Source: Alloiococcus sp035301245 (GTDB lineage: Bacteria > Bacillota > Bacilli > Lactobacillales > Carnobacteriaceae_A). From it: 64,000 bases of DNA. Positions 35,489-43,502 of this stretch are shown here, in pieces. How positions within the stretch are numbered: position 1 is the first letter of the stretch; every line of letters starts with the position of its first letter. Under the pieces are notes generated by a model. It was not told where the DNA came from. It did no database searches and saw nothing but the letters and a program-made list of their open reading frames with translations. A program made the position numbers and the translations under genes. The DNA is taken from assembly GCA_035301245.1 (NCBI GenBank), contig DATGUS010000072.1:62001-126000 (forward strand). The letters run 5' to 3'.

Positions 35489-36508
35489 TTAATAAATTAA
35501 TTCTACCAATTCATCAACATCGACATCACCAAAGTATTTATTAATATCAACAGATTCTAATACTTTATGGATTGATTTCGCTTCATAATTAGTACCTTTT
35601 AATTTATCTTCTACATCTGAGATTTCTCCCATACCGAAGAAATCACCATAAATTTTAATATCTTTAATAACACCTTTATCGACATTTAACTTCACTTCTA
35701 CTGTACCAATTGATAAACGTTCACTACGTTCTAAATCAAAGTCTGGAGACTCACCGTAGTTCCAGTTCCAGTTTGCTGTATATTTTTCAGCAAACTTATC
35801 AATCTCTTCCCAGTCTTGATCAGTTAATTTATATTCTTTCACTTCAGAAATATCGTCAACATCATAAATATTTAATAATAATTTTTCTCTAAAATTTTTC
35901 GTATTCATATTTTGATATTCGTCATTTAAATATGGTTTAATATTTGTTACGCGACTACGAATTGATTTAATACCTTTAGATTTTAATTTATGTTTCTTAG
36001 GTTTTAACGCACCAACTACGGCATCGATTTGTGAGTTAAACATTAACGTTCCATGAGCTGTCATTCGTCCATTCTTAGAGTACATGGCATTTCCTGAGAA
36101 TTTTTTGTCATCAATAATTAAATCATTACGGCCGCGTAATTCTGCACCAGAAGCACCCATTTTTTGAAGTGCATCAATTACCGGTAAGGTAAAACGCTTG
36201 AAGTTTCTAAATGAATCACCATCATCTTTTGTTATGAAACAGAAGTTAAGTACGCCTAAATCATGATACACTGCTCCACCACCACTGAAGCGACGGACCA
36301 CTTTTACATCATTGTCTTCAACATACTGAGTATTTACTTCTTCATAAGTATTTTGGTTTTTACCTACAATAATTGAATCGTTATTGATGTAGAAAAGTAA
36401 AATAGGTTCATCAAGCTGAACATTATTTAATAAGTAGTACTCTATAGCCAAGTTAATACTTGGATCATGAATTTCTTCGCCATTTCTTTCATTCTTTACG
36501 TAATACAT
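35489..36508 (-). CDS. lplA: Lipoate-protein ligase
   Basis: ATP-dependent ligase attaching free lipoate to lipoyl domains. The 339-residue protein has the lipoate-binding motif VVRRFSGGGAVYHDLGVLNFCF near residue 70, the catalytic lysine region RNDLIIDDKKFSGNAMY, and the C-terminal accessory domain (IGTVEVKLNVDKGVIKDIKIYGDFFG). It lies 36 bases upstream of spx without an obvious terminator, so the two may share a transcript. No pyruvate dehydrogenase genes are in view. Confidence 0.95.
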   Translation of the reverse strand: MYYVKNERNGEEIHDPSINLAIEYYLLNNVQLDEPILLFYINNDSIIVGKNQNTYEEVNTQYVEDNDVKVVRRFSGGGAVYHDLGVLNFCFITKDDGDSFRNFKRFTLPVIDALQKMGASGAELRGRNDLIIDDKKFSGNAMYSKNGRMTAHGTLMFNSQIDAVVGALKPKKHKLKSKGIKSIRSRVTNIKPYLNDEYQNMNTKNFREKLLLNIYDVDDISEVKEYKLTDQDWEEIDKFAEKYTANWNWNYGESPDFDLERSERLSIGTVEVKLNVDKGVIKDIKIYGDFFGMGEISDVEDKLKGTNYEAKSIHKVLESVDINKYFGDVDVDELVELIY

Positions 36509-36705
36509 ATCGTACTTCCTTTCATTTTCGTTCTCGTATGTATAGTTTAAGATACAATTTAAGAAAAATACACTGAATTTTGAAATTTTATTAAAAATAT
36601 TAGATTTATTATATCTATCGAGTATTATTTCATACTTTTAAAAACAAAATTGTTTTTATTTAAGCATAAATTTTATAATAAATTTCTACACAGTCATTTA
36701 AGCCA

Positions 36706-36741
36706 TAAAAAAAGACTGACTTTGACATGTCAGTCTTTTTT
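36706..36741 (-). terminator. Terminator after rplT
   Basis: The 13-bp stem AAAAAAGACTGAC/GTCAGTCTTTTTT (36708-36720, 36729-36741) has an 8-base loop and ends the infC-rpmI-rplT transcript on the minus strand. Confidence 0.9.
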
Positions 36742-36747
36742 ATCATC

Positions 36748-37110
36748 TTATTGATTAGAAATAGCTTCTTTCGCTTGTTCTGTTAATGATGCGAATGCCT
36801 CTGCATCGTTAACTGCTAATTCTGCTAATACTTTACGGTTTAAGTCAATACCTGCTAATTTTAGTCCGTGCATGAATTTTGAGTAGCTTAAGCCGTTTAA
36901 GCGAGCTGCCGCATTGATACGTGAGATCCATAATTTACGGAAATTACGTTTATTCTGTTTACGGTCACGGTAAGCATACATGTAAGATTTCATAACCTGC
37001 TGTTTAGCAACTCTAAATAATTTGTGTTTTGCTCCGTAGTAACCTTTAGCTAATTTTAAAACACGTTTACGACGACGTAAAGTGACTGTTCCACCTTTTA
37101 CTCTTGCCAT
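36748..37110 (-). CDS. rplT: Ribosomal protein L20
   Basis: Basic 23S rRNA-binding protein of the 50S subunit, and autogenous repressor of its operon in Firmicutes and proteobacteria. The 120-residue sequence (MARVKGGTVTLRRRKRVLKLAKGYYG; LWISRINAAARLNGLSYS) is typical. The operon leader upstream of infC carries the features of an L20-responsive element. The 23-base spacing to rpmI is conserved. Confidence 0.98.
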   Translation of the reverse strand: MARVKGGTVTLRRRKRVLKLAKGYYGAKHKLFRVAKQQVMKSYMYAYRDRKQNKRNFRKLWISRINAAARLNGLSYSKFMHGLKLAGIDLNRKVLAELAVNDAEAFASLTEQAKEAISNQ

Positions 37111-37133
37111 TTTTAATTTCCTCCTCTAACTAA

Positions 37134-37334
37134 TTATTTCATGTAAGTTAATTGTTGGTTAATACGTTTTTGGTCTGATTTATGAACCATTCCAGCTTTA
37201 CGTAATTGACGTTTTTGTTTTTGAGTCTTATTCGCAAATAAGTGACTTCTTTTTGCGTGGCTACGTTTTAATTTTCCAGAAGCAGTACGTTTGAAACGTT
37301 TTTGACTTCCTTTATGAGTTTTCATTTTTGGCAT
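37134..37334 (-). CDS. rpmI: Ribosomal protein L35
   Basis: A 66-residue, very basic 50S protein. The N terminus MPKMKTHKGSQKRFKRTASGKLKRSHAKRSH is diagnostic. AGGAGG lies before the ATG. It sits between infC and rplT in the universal order. Confidence 0.98.
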   Translation of the reverse strand: MPKMKTHKGSQKRFKRTASGKLKRSHAKRSHLFANKTQKQKRQLRKAGMVHKSDQKRINQQLTYMK

Positions 37335-37364
37335 AGTTAAATCCTCCTGTATTAATTGAAATTT

Positions 37365-37883
37365 TTATTTTTCGCTTTTCGGCGCAATCATTAAGAACAT
37401 TGAACGACCATCCATTTTTGGTTTTTGCTCAATATCGCCGATATCTTTGGTTTCTTCAGCAAAACGCTCTAAAACTTCACGACCGATATCTTTATGAGTA
37501 ATAGCACGACCACGGAAACGAATAGAAACCTTTACTTTGTCACCATCTTTTTCTAAGAATTTTCGACCTTGTTTTAGCTTAGTATTAAAATCATGATCAT
37601 CAATAGTTGGGCTTAAACGTATCTCTTTAACATCAATTGTCTTTTGATTCTTACGTTGTTCACGTTCACGTTTTTGTTGCTCATAACGGTATTTACCGTA
37701 ATCCATAATACGGGCAACGGATGGGTTAGCGTTAGGTGACACTAATACTAAGTCCAGTTCAACACGTGCAGCTGCTTCTAAAGCTTGTTCTCGTGAAACA
37801 ACTCCGATTTGCTCTCCATCATGTCCGATTAATCGTAACTCTTTATCGCGAATACGATCGTTAACTATCATTTCCTTTATGAT
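37365..37883 (-). CDS. infC: Translation initiation factor IF-3 (non-AUG start)
   Basis: Binds the 30S subunit and rejects incorrect start codons. The N-terminal domain NDRIRDKELRLIGHDGEQIGV and the C-terminal domain KEIRLSPTIDDHDFNTKL...VKVSIRFRGRAITHKDIG are intact. GGAGG at 37894-37890 is followed in frame by ATC (37886), ATC (37883), ATA (37880), AAG, GAA, ATG (37871). Only the ATC at 37883 (spacing 6) or the ATA at 37880 (spacing 9) is well placed; the ATG is 18 bases away. IF-3 genes commonly start at AUU-type codons as autoregulation. I use 37883, giving 172 residues. Confidence 0.93.
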   Translation of the reverse strand: MIKEMIVNDRIRDKELRLIGHDGEQIGVVSREQALEAAARVELDLVLVSPNANPSVARIMDYGKYRYEQQKREREQRKNQKTIDVKEIRLSPTIDDHDFNTKLKQGRKFLEKDGDKVKVSIRFRGRAITHKDIGREVLERFAEETKDIGDIEQKPKMDGRSMFLMIAPKSEK

Positions 37884-37904
37884 GATACACCTCCGAAAAT
37901 ATTT

Positions 37905-38075
37905 GAAAAAAACAAAGAACGGAACTCCGTTAATACACAAAGTCCCGTTCAGTTAAATGATCTGAGTTAACCTACACCTACTTGAGGCATAGTCATTCAT
38001 TAAATACTGATATTAGCCCATGAACTGTATCCATAAGGCGAGAAGTGGGACTTCTACTTTGTTTTCTCAACATTT
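37905..38075 (-). ncRNA. L20-type leader attenuating infC-rpmI-rplT
   Basis: Between the promoter and infC the transcript ends in a perfect 10-bp terminator stem (GAACGGGACT/AGTTCCGTTC, 37950-37941 with 37926-37917, one G-U). A T-rich tail TTTGTTTTTTTC follows. The 5' leader segment ACAAAGTAGAAGTCCC (38062-38047) can pair with GGGACTTTGT (37946-37937), capturing the terminator's left arm and a few bases beyond. Such long-range pairing and mutually exclusive terminators are characteristic of the L20 leader. Recognition is by structure and position, without a covariance search. Confidence 0.8.
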
Positions 38076-38078
38076 AAT

Positions 38079-38107
38079 AGAATAACATTATAATCTTATC
38101 ATGTCAA
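38079..38107 (-). promoter_or_regulatory. infC operon promoter
   Basis: The minus strand reads TTGACA (38107-38102), a 17-base spacer, then TATTCT (38084-38079). It lies immediately upstream of the L20-type leader. Confidence 0.75.
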
Positions 38108-38172
38108 CTGAATTTAAAAATAAATACATTTCATGGGGTAAAGATCATATGGTGGTAACTAAATGATATATA

Positions 38173-40119
38173 TTAATTATTTTCTCTACTTTTTGATTTA
38201 ATATCTTCAATTAATAAATCAATAAATGTATCTAAGTCCATTGTATTGGTATCTCTTTCGCCGTATTTACGAACAGAAACGGTTTTATTTTCCGCTTCAT
38301 TATCACCGATTACAATTTGATATGGAATTTTTTGTGTCTGAGATTGACGAATCTTGTATCCTAATTTTTCATTACGGTCATCAACTTCGACACGTACATT
38401 GTTCATTCTTAATTTTGCTGCCAGATCTTCAACAACATCTAAGTGTGCATCCAAGCTTACGGGTATCAGTACCGTTTGTATTGGCGCTAACCATGTTGGA
38501 AAAGCACCTTTGTACTCTTCAATCAAGTATGCCACGAAACGTTCCATTGTCGATACCACACCACGGTGGATGACAACTGGACGGTGGTTATCTTGACCAT
38601 CTTCACCGACATAAGTTAAGTCGAAACGTTCTGGTAGCAAGAAGTCAAGTTGTACTGTTGATAGTGTTTCCTCTAATCCGATTGCTGTTTTTACTTGAAC
38701 GTCTAACTTAGGCCCGTAGAATGCGGCTTCTCCGATTGCTTCAAAGTATTCAATACCCGCTTCATCTAGCGTTTCACGAAGCATATCTTCTGCTTTAATC
38801 CACATCTCATCATCATCGAAGTATTTCTCTTTGTTTTCTGGGTCTCTTAGACTTAGACGGAAACGGTAATCCGTGATGTTAAAGTCTTCATACACTTCAA
38901 CAACTAAATCTACCACTCGTTTAAACTCTTCTTTAATTTGGTCAGGTCTTACAAAAACATGTGCATCGTTTAATGTCATCTCACGAACCCGTTGTAAACC
39001 TGATAGAGCTCCGGATTTTTCATAACGGTGCATCTGACCTAATTCAGCAATACGAATTGGTAGTTCGCGGTAACTATGTGTATCGTTTTTGTACACTTCC
39101 ATATGATGTGGACAGTTCATTGGACGTAAGACAAGCATTTCACCGTCCCCCATATCCATTGGTGGGAACATGTCATCTTGGTAGTGATCCCAGTGGCCTG
39201 ATATTTTGTATAATTTTGAATCTGCCATAATTGGTGTATACACGTGTTGGTAGCCTAAGCTAATTTCTTTATCAGTAATATAACGCTCGATAATACGACG
39301 GATTGTCGCTCCTTTTGGTAACCAAAAAGGCAGACCTGAACCCACAGTTGAAGATAGTGTAAAGAGATCTAATTCTTTGCCTAACTTACGATGGTCACGC
39401 TCTTTAGCTTCTTCTCTTAGACGTAAGAATTCATCTAAATCAGCTTGTTTGAAGAACGCTGTACCGTACACTCGTTGCATCATTTTATTGTCTGAATTTC
39501 CACGCCAGTATGCTCCAGCAAGTGATAATAATTTAAAGACTTTAATGTGTTTAGTTGAGGGAACGTGAATACCTCGGCATAAATCTACAAATTCACCTTG
39601 CTCATACAAAGAAATAACTTCGTCTTCAGGTAAGTCATTAATCAATTCTATCTTATATGGATCATTTTTAAAAAGCTTTAATGCCTCATCTCTCGGCACT
39701 TCTTTACGGATAATCGGTAAGTTTTCACTTACGATTTTTTTCATTTCTTTTTCGATACGCTCTAAATCTGCCTCAACTATCGGTTCTGCTGAATCAGTAT
39801 CATAGTAGAAACCTGTATCAATCGCTGGCCCTACTCCGAATTTTACATCCGGGTATAAACGAGTAATCGCTTGAGCCATTAAGTGAGCAGTTGAGTGTCT
39901 TAAAATCTGGAGTGCATCTTCATGTTTATCTGTTACGATTTCTAACGTACCATCTTCTTCAAGCGGTCTAACGTAGTCAACTAACTCCCCATTGAATTTT
40001 CCTGCAAGGCCTGCTTTTTCTAGTGATTTTGCGATCGATGCTGCAACATCTTTTGTTGTAGAGCCCTTTTTCATTTCTTTAACTGTACCGTCTGGTAATG
40101 TAATATTGATTACTGACAT
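38173..40119 (-). CDS. thrS: Threonyl-tRNA synthetase
   Basis: Class II aminoacyl-tRNA synthetase charging tRNA-Thr. The 648-residue protein has a TGS domain at about 1-62, the editing domain with HSTAHLMAQA (HxxxH) near residue 75, the catalytic core with RPMNCPHHMEVYK (zinc Cys) and LSGLQRVREMTLNDAHVFV, and a C-terminal anticodon-binding domain (PIQTVLIPVSLDAH onward). A T-box leader precedes it. Its place between dnaI/dnaB and infC follows the Bacillus order. Confidence 0.98.
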   Translation of the reverse strand: MSVINITLPDGTVKEMKKGSTTKDVAASIAKSLEKAGLAGKFNGELVDYVRPLEEDGTLEIVTDKHEDALQILRHSTAHLMAQAITRLYPDVKFGVGPAIDTGFYYDTDSAEPIVEADLERIEKEMKKIVSENLPIIRKEVPRDEALKLFKNDPYKIELINDLPEDEVISLYEQGEFVDLCRGIHVPSTKHIKVFKLLSLAGAYWRGNSDNKMMQRVYGTAFFKQADLDEFLRLREEAKERDHRKLGKELDLFTLSSTVGSGLPFWLPKGATIRRIIERYITDKEISLGYQHVYTPIMADSKLYKISGHWDHYQDDMFPPMDMGDGEMLVLRPMNCPHHMEVYKNDTHSYRELPIRIAELGQMHRYEKSGALSGLQRVREMTLNDAHVFVRPDQIKEEFKRVVDLVVEVYEDFNITDYRFRLSLRDPENKEKYFDDDEMWIKAEDMLRETLDEAGIEYFEAIGEAAFYGPKLDVQVKTAIGLEETLSTVQLDFLLPERFDLTYVGEDGQDNHRPVVIHRGVVSTMERFVAYLIEEYKGAFPTWLAPIQTVLIPVSLDAHLDVVEDLAAKLRMNNVRVEVDDRNEKLGYKIRQSQTQKIPYQIVIGDNEAENKTVSVRKYGERDTNTMDLDTFIDLLIEDIKSKSRENN

Positions 40120-40140
40120 AATTAATCCTCCTTAAAATTA

Positions 40141-40345
40141 AAAAAGTCCCATCAACTAAAACATCTGTTTAGTTAATGGGACGACAATAGCGTGGTTCCA
40201 CCCAATGTTTATACAAAAAATCGTATACTCATTTGTCTTTAACGCAGACTTACGTAAACTTTAATCAGCTTGTCTCAAAAGTGGTCATTAATACTTTGTT
40301 TAGAAAAGTCTCAGCACTCTTTTCCTCTCTTTGGAAACTTTAAAA
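40141..40345 (-). promoter_or_regulatory. Threonine T-box riboswitch upstream of thrS
   Basis: The minus strand carries the T-box motif TGGGTGGAACCACG (40204-40191). A terminator follows: a 16-bp stem, 40182-40167 with 40161-40146 allowing G-U pairs, then five or more T. Upstream, a stem I region contains a probable specifier ACC (Thr) at 40285-40283, followed by A. Uncharged tRNA-Thr would stabilise the antiterminator and allow thrS transcription. This leader fills most of the 307-base gap before thrS. The 5' boundary is approximate. Confidence 0.93.
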
Positions 40346-40426
40346 TATTAATGGTATCTTTATCATTGATTTAGTATATTAACTATTTACAACATAGATT
40401 ACCAAATTTTTAATGATTAATCAATA

Positions 40427-41227
40427 TTAAGCTAACATTAAAGCGTCATCTTTCACCATTTCGCCACTTTTTTCTTTAAATAAATCTAATAATTTTGGAA
40501 CAGTTAAATTTTTCTTTTCTTCTCCTTGAATATCAATCACTATTTGGCCATCGAACATCATAATTAAACGATTGCCATAATCGATCGCTTGTTGCATATC
40601 ATGAGTTACCATTAAAGCGGTCAGATGCTTTTCTTTAATTAATTGATCAGTTAAAGACATCACCATCTCACGCGTGCTTGGATCCAAGGCTGCTGTATGT
40701 TCATCGAGAAGTAAAATTTCAGGAAGTTGCATCGTCGCCATCAGAAGTGTTATAGCCTGACGCTGTCCACCAGATAATAATCCCATATCTGTCTTTAATC
40801 GATTCTCTAAACCTAAGTTTAATTTAGATAATTCTTGTTTATAGAGTTTACGACGGTCAGACTTTATCGCAGTCGATAAACCGCGAGATTTACCACGACG
40901 GTCAGCAATTGCCAAGTTCTTTTCAATAGTTAAGTGACTTGCTGTCCCTTTTAGAGCATCTTGAAAAACACGACTAATATATTTTGCCCGTTTATAAGCC
41001 GGCTTTGATGTGATATCTTTACCATTTAACGTTAATGTTCCTTGTTCCACCATTAATGTTCCAGCAATCGTATTTAAAAGCGTTGACTTGCCAGCGCCGT
41101 TCCCCCCAATTACTGTAATAAAATCACCTTGATGAATCGTTAAGTCGATGCCTTTTAGAACATGATTTTCGTTAACGGTTTTCTGACCGAAGATTTTATG
41201 AATATCTTTCATAACTAATTCTGTCAT
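40427..41227 (-). CDS. ABC transporter ATPase, TrpX-type importer
   Basis: A 266-residue cytoplasmic ATPase. Walker A is VIGGNGAGKSTLLNTI, the signature is LLSGGQRQAITLLMA, Walker B is ILLLDEHTAALD, and the switch is LMVTHDMQQAI. It overlaps the permease by one base and is the last gene of a three-gene importer operon. Homologues in streptococci are annotated as the tryptophan/aromatic transporter TrpXYZ set. Specificity is inferred from family and leader only. Confidence 0.9.
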   Translation of the reverse strand: MTELVMKDIHKIFGQKTVNENHVLKGIDLTIHQGDFITVIGGNGAGKSTLLNTIAGTLMVEQGTLTLNGKDITSKPAYKRAKYISRVFQDALKGTASHLTIEKNLAIADRRGKSRGLSTAIKSDRRKLYKQELSKLNLGLENRLKTDMGLLSGGQRQAITLLMATMQLPEILLLDEHTAALDPSTREMVMSLTDQLIKEKHLTALMVTHDMQQAIDYGNRLIMMFDGQIVIDIQGEEKKNLTVPKLLDLFKEKSGEMVKDDALMLA

Positions 41228-42114
41228 TATTTAACGCCCTTTCTACTATGTCTTAATTTCCACTTAGAACCTATCATTGGTGAACCTAAAGCGATAGCTA
41301 AAATAATAGCTGAAAATAATTTTAAATCTTGTGGATTAAAATTCAATTGCAAGACTATTAAAAGCATTAAACGATAAATGATTGACCCAACCACAATTAG
41401 AATTAAACGCATTGTTAGCGTTACGTTTTTAAAAATTGATTCTCCAATAATAATGGATGCTAGACCTATAACAATGGCGCCAATTCCCATATTGACATCG
41501 GCGTACCCATTATTTTGAGCTAACAAACCTCCAGACAGTGCGATCAAGCCATTCCCAATCATGTAGCCTAGTATTTGCATATTGTGGACCGGAATACCAT
41601 TAGACTCACTCATTGATAAATTGCTACCAGTTGCTAAGATTGCTAAACCAATTTCTGTTCTAAAGAATAAAAACAAGGCACCTATCACGATGACTCCTGT
41701 TAAAACACCAAGTAATATAACAGCATAGTTTTGTGAAATATTATAAGATTGTATGATTTTAATGACGGTATCGTTACCTATTAACGATAAGTTAGCCTGC
41801 CTCATCACACGTAGATTAATTGAGTACAATCCTGTCATAGTAACAATCCCTGAAACTAAAGCAGGTATTTGTAATTTGGTATGGAGTAAACCAGTTACTA
41901 ATCCAGCAAGCGCCCCAGCTAACATAGCAATAACTAATGATAAAATCGGTGACATCCCTGAAACAATCAATGAAACACTGACTGCAGCACCAAGTGGAAA
42001 ACTTCCTTCAACCGTCAAATCTGCAAGTCCGAGTATTCTGAATGTTAAATAAACACCAATTGCTAAAATCGACCATAAAATTCCTTGCGAAATACTTGAT
42101 AATAATAAATTCAT
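41227..42114 (-). CDS. ABC transporter permease, TrpX-type importer
   Basis: A 295-residue permease of the branched-chain (LivH-like) superfamily with about eight to nine membrane spans. An N-terminal segment ISQGILWSILAIGVYLTFRILGLADLTVEGSFPLGAAV is typical of permeases paired with ABC_sub_bind lipoproteins. The loop GIPVHNMQILGYMIGNGLIALSGGLLAQNNGYADVNMGIG is well conserved in these. Single-base overlaps with both neighbours indicate translational coupling. Confidence 0.9.
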   Translation of the reverse strand: MNLLLSSISQGILWSILAIGVYLTFRILGLADLTVEGSFPLGAAVSVSLIVSGMSPILSLVIAMLAGALAGLVTGLLHTKLQIPALVSGIVTMTGLYSINLRVMRQANLSLIGNDTVIKIIQSYNISQNYAVILLGVLTGVIVIGALFLFFRTEIGLAILATGSNLSMSESNGIPVHNMQILGYMIGNGLIALSGGLLAQNNGYADVNMGIGAIVIGLASIIIGESIFKNVTLTMRLILIVVGSIIYRLMLLIVLQLNFNPQDLKLFSAIILAIALGSPMIGSKWKLRHSRKGVK

Positions 42115-43091
42115 TATTTTCCTCTTTCTAACGAGTCAGCAGCTTGACGAATTATTTCTGAATTAATACCAATCGCTTCAGCCATTTCTTCGTTGATTAC
42201 TAAGTCAAAATCTTCTGTACTTTCTACTGGTAAATTGCTAGGCTCTTCTCCTTCTAAGATAGACACAGCCAATTTTGCTGTTTGTTTCCCTAAATTATAG
42301 TAATCAATACCAAGTGTTGCGAGTCCACCATTTTCAACCATATCTGTTGATCCTGGTACTATTGGTACATTGTTATCTTTAGCTATCTCTCCTACAGTCG
42401 CTGCTGTTGCGGATAACACGTTATCGGTTGGAATATATATAGCATCAGAGTTCGTTGCTAGATTAGATAATGTTTGTTGTACATCATTTGTGCTTGTTAC
42501 AGTTTGAATATTTGTATCAAGTCCTCTTGATTCAATAACTTCTACTGCCTGATCAACTTGAATTTGTGAATTAACTTCCGATGAGTTGTAAATTAAACCA
42601 ATAACTTCAGGGTTGTCTGCAATTTCTATTAATAAATTAACCTGAGATTCAATATCTGCCATATCACTTGTTCCTGTTATGTTACCACCAGGATTTTCTA
42701 AACTATCGACTAATCCTGCTTCAACGGGATCAGTAACTGCCGTGAATAATTGTGGGATATTTTGATTTGCCATAGCTAGTGATTGAGCAGTCGGTGTCGC
42801 AATCCCTAGAACTAATTCATTATTATTTGTTAATTGTTCTGACATAGATTGTAAGTTAGACTGATCACCTTGAGCATTTAAGACTTCGATTTCAATATTT
42901 TCTCCATCTGTATAACCAGCTTCTTCAAGACCATCAACAAAGCCTTCTTGTGCTTTATTCAGTGAGTTATGGTCAATAAATTGTAAAATGCCAATTTTAG
43001 TTATCTCTTGATTTGAGCCGTTGCCGTTTGAGCAACCTGCAATAACTAAAATACCTACGACTAATCCGATTAACATTTTTAATTTTTTCAT
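42114..43091 (-). CDS. ABC transporter substrate-binding lipoprotein, TrpX-like
   Basis: A 325-residue periplasmic-type binding lipoprotein of the ABC_sub_bind family. The signal peptide ends in the lipobox VIAGC, followed by SNGNGSNQE. Family blocks are IGILQFIDHNSLNKAQEGFVDGLEEAGY, LVLGIATPTAQSLA, QLFTAVTDPVEAGLVDS and AIYIPTDNVLSATAATVGEIA. In streptococci TrpX of this family is linked to tryptophan uptake. The leader peptide in front here suggests Phe/Tyr sensing. The ligand is unproven. AGGAGG lies before the ATG. Confidence 0.9.
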   Translation of the reverse strand: MKKLKMLIGLVVGILVIAGCSNGNGSNQEITKIGILQFIDHNSLNKAQEGFVDGLEEAGYTDGENIEIEVLNAQGDQSNLQSMSEQLTNNNELVLGIATPTAQSLAMANQNIPQLFTAVTDPVEAGLVDSLENPGGNITGTSDMADIESQVNLLIEIADNPEVIGLIYNSSEVNSQIQVDQAVEVIESRGLDTNIQTVTSTNDVQQTLSNLATNSDAIYIPTDNVLSATAATVGEIAKDNNVPIVPGSTDMVENGGLATLGIDYYNLGKQTAKLAVSILEGEEPSNLPVESTEDFDLVINEEMAEAIGINSEIIRQAADSLERGK

Positions 43092-43168
43092 TTTTATTTC
43101 CTCCTATTATTCATAAACATTTACCAAATACCTTTTTCGATCCCCCAATCCCCCTTAAATTATTCAAT

Positions 43169-43208
43169 AAAAAAACATCCATCTAGGTTAAAAACCTAAA
43201 TGGATGTT
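43169..43208 (-). terminator. Attenuator terminator before the TrpX-like operon
   Basis: A 16-bp RNA stem, AACATCCATTTAGGTT with AACCTAGATGGATGTT (43208-43193 and 43189-43174, one G-U), is followed by TTTTTTTATTG. It lies about 80 bases before the substrate-binding gene and 190 bases after the end of dnaI, so it sits inside the leader, not at an operon end. Confidence 0.9.
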
Positions 43209-43346
43209 ATAAAATATACTATTCATATATAAGAATAGCCACTTAGGTTTTGACCTATGTGGCTTCCATGCGAAAAATCTTTAGCCATCATAGATACAAG
43301 TCAGATTATTTCTGATTACTTGTACCCATAATGTATGAATACAAGT
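43194..43346 (-). ncRNA. Alternating-stem antitermination leader
   Basis: Mutually exclusive stems can be read in the leader RNA. Arm 1 ACTTGTA (43346-43340) pairs with arm 2 (43324-43318). Arm 2 TACAAGTAATCAGA pairs with arm 3 TCTGACTTGTA (43305-43295). Arm 4 CTATGATGGCT (43293-43283) pairs with arm 5 AGCCACATAG (43264-43255). Arm 5 pairs with arm 6 ACCTAAGTGGCT (43248-43237). Arm 6 pairs over 10 bp with arm 7 CCATTTAGGT (43203-43194), the left half of the terminator. So 4:5 plus 6:7 allow read-through, while 5:6 plus the terminator stop transcription. No T-box motif is present. Confidence 0.75.
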
Positions 43347-43415
43347 TTATCTAAAGTAGCTAAAGTAAAATGAATTATTTAGTTTGGATAAATTTAATAA
43401 ACCTATCGATAACAT
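43347..43415 (-). CDS. Aromatic leader peptide (22 residues)
   Basis: A short ORF, ATG at 43415, follows AGGAG (43428-43424) by eight bases and a sigma-A promoter. The product is MLSIGLLNLSKLN then NSFYFSYFR and stop. Five of its last seven residues are Phe or Tyr. The stop codon directly abuts the first arm of the leader's stem series. This layout is that of an attenuation leader peptide, in which ribosome stalling at scarce Phe/Tyr codons changes RNA folding. It is too short for normal gene callers. Translation and function are inferred. Confidence 0.65.
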   Translation of the reverse strand: MLSIGLLNLSKLNNSFYFSYFR

Positions 43416-43456
43416 TTTTCGCTCTCCTAAAATCATAAGATAATTGATTGATTTCT

Positions 43457-43485
43457 ATGTTAGGTTACTCTTATAAAAATGTCAA
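43457..43485 (-). promoter_or_regulatory. Promoter of the TrpX-like transporter leader
   Basis: The minus strand reads TTGACA (43485-43480), 17 bases, then TAACAT (43462-43457). It starts 18 bases after the end of dnaI and gives a leader of about 360 bases before the substrate-binding gene. Confidence 0.8.
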
Positions 43486-43502
43486 GCTTTTCTTTATAAA
43501 AA

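Noticed and set aside
38226..39568. Several plus-strand ORFs inside thrS
   Set aside because: They are antisense shadows of a highly conserved synthetase gene and show no initiation signals.
43116..43420. T-box riboswitch before the TrpX-like operon
   Set aside because: No GGGTGGnACCGCG-like motif or specifier layout was found, unlike the clear one before thrS; the leader structure is different.
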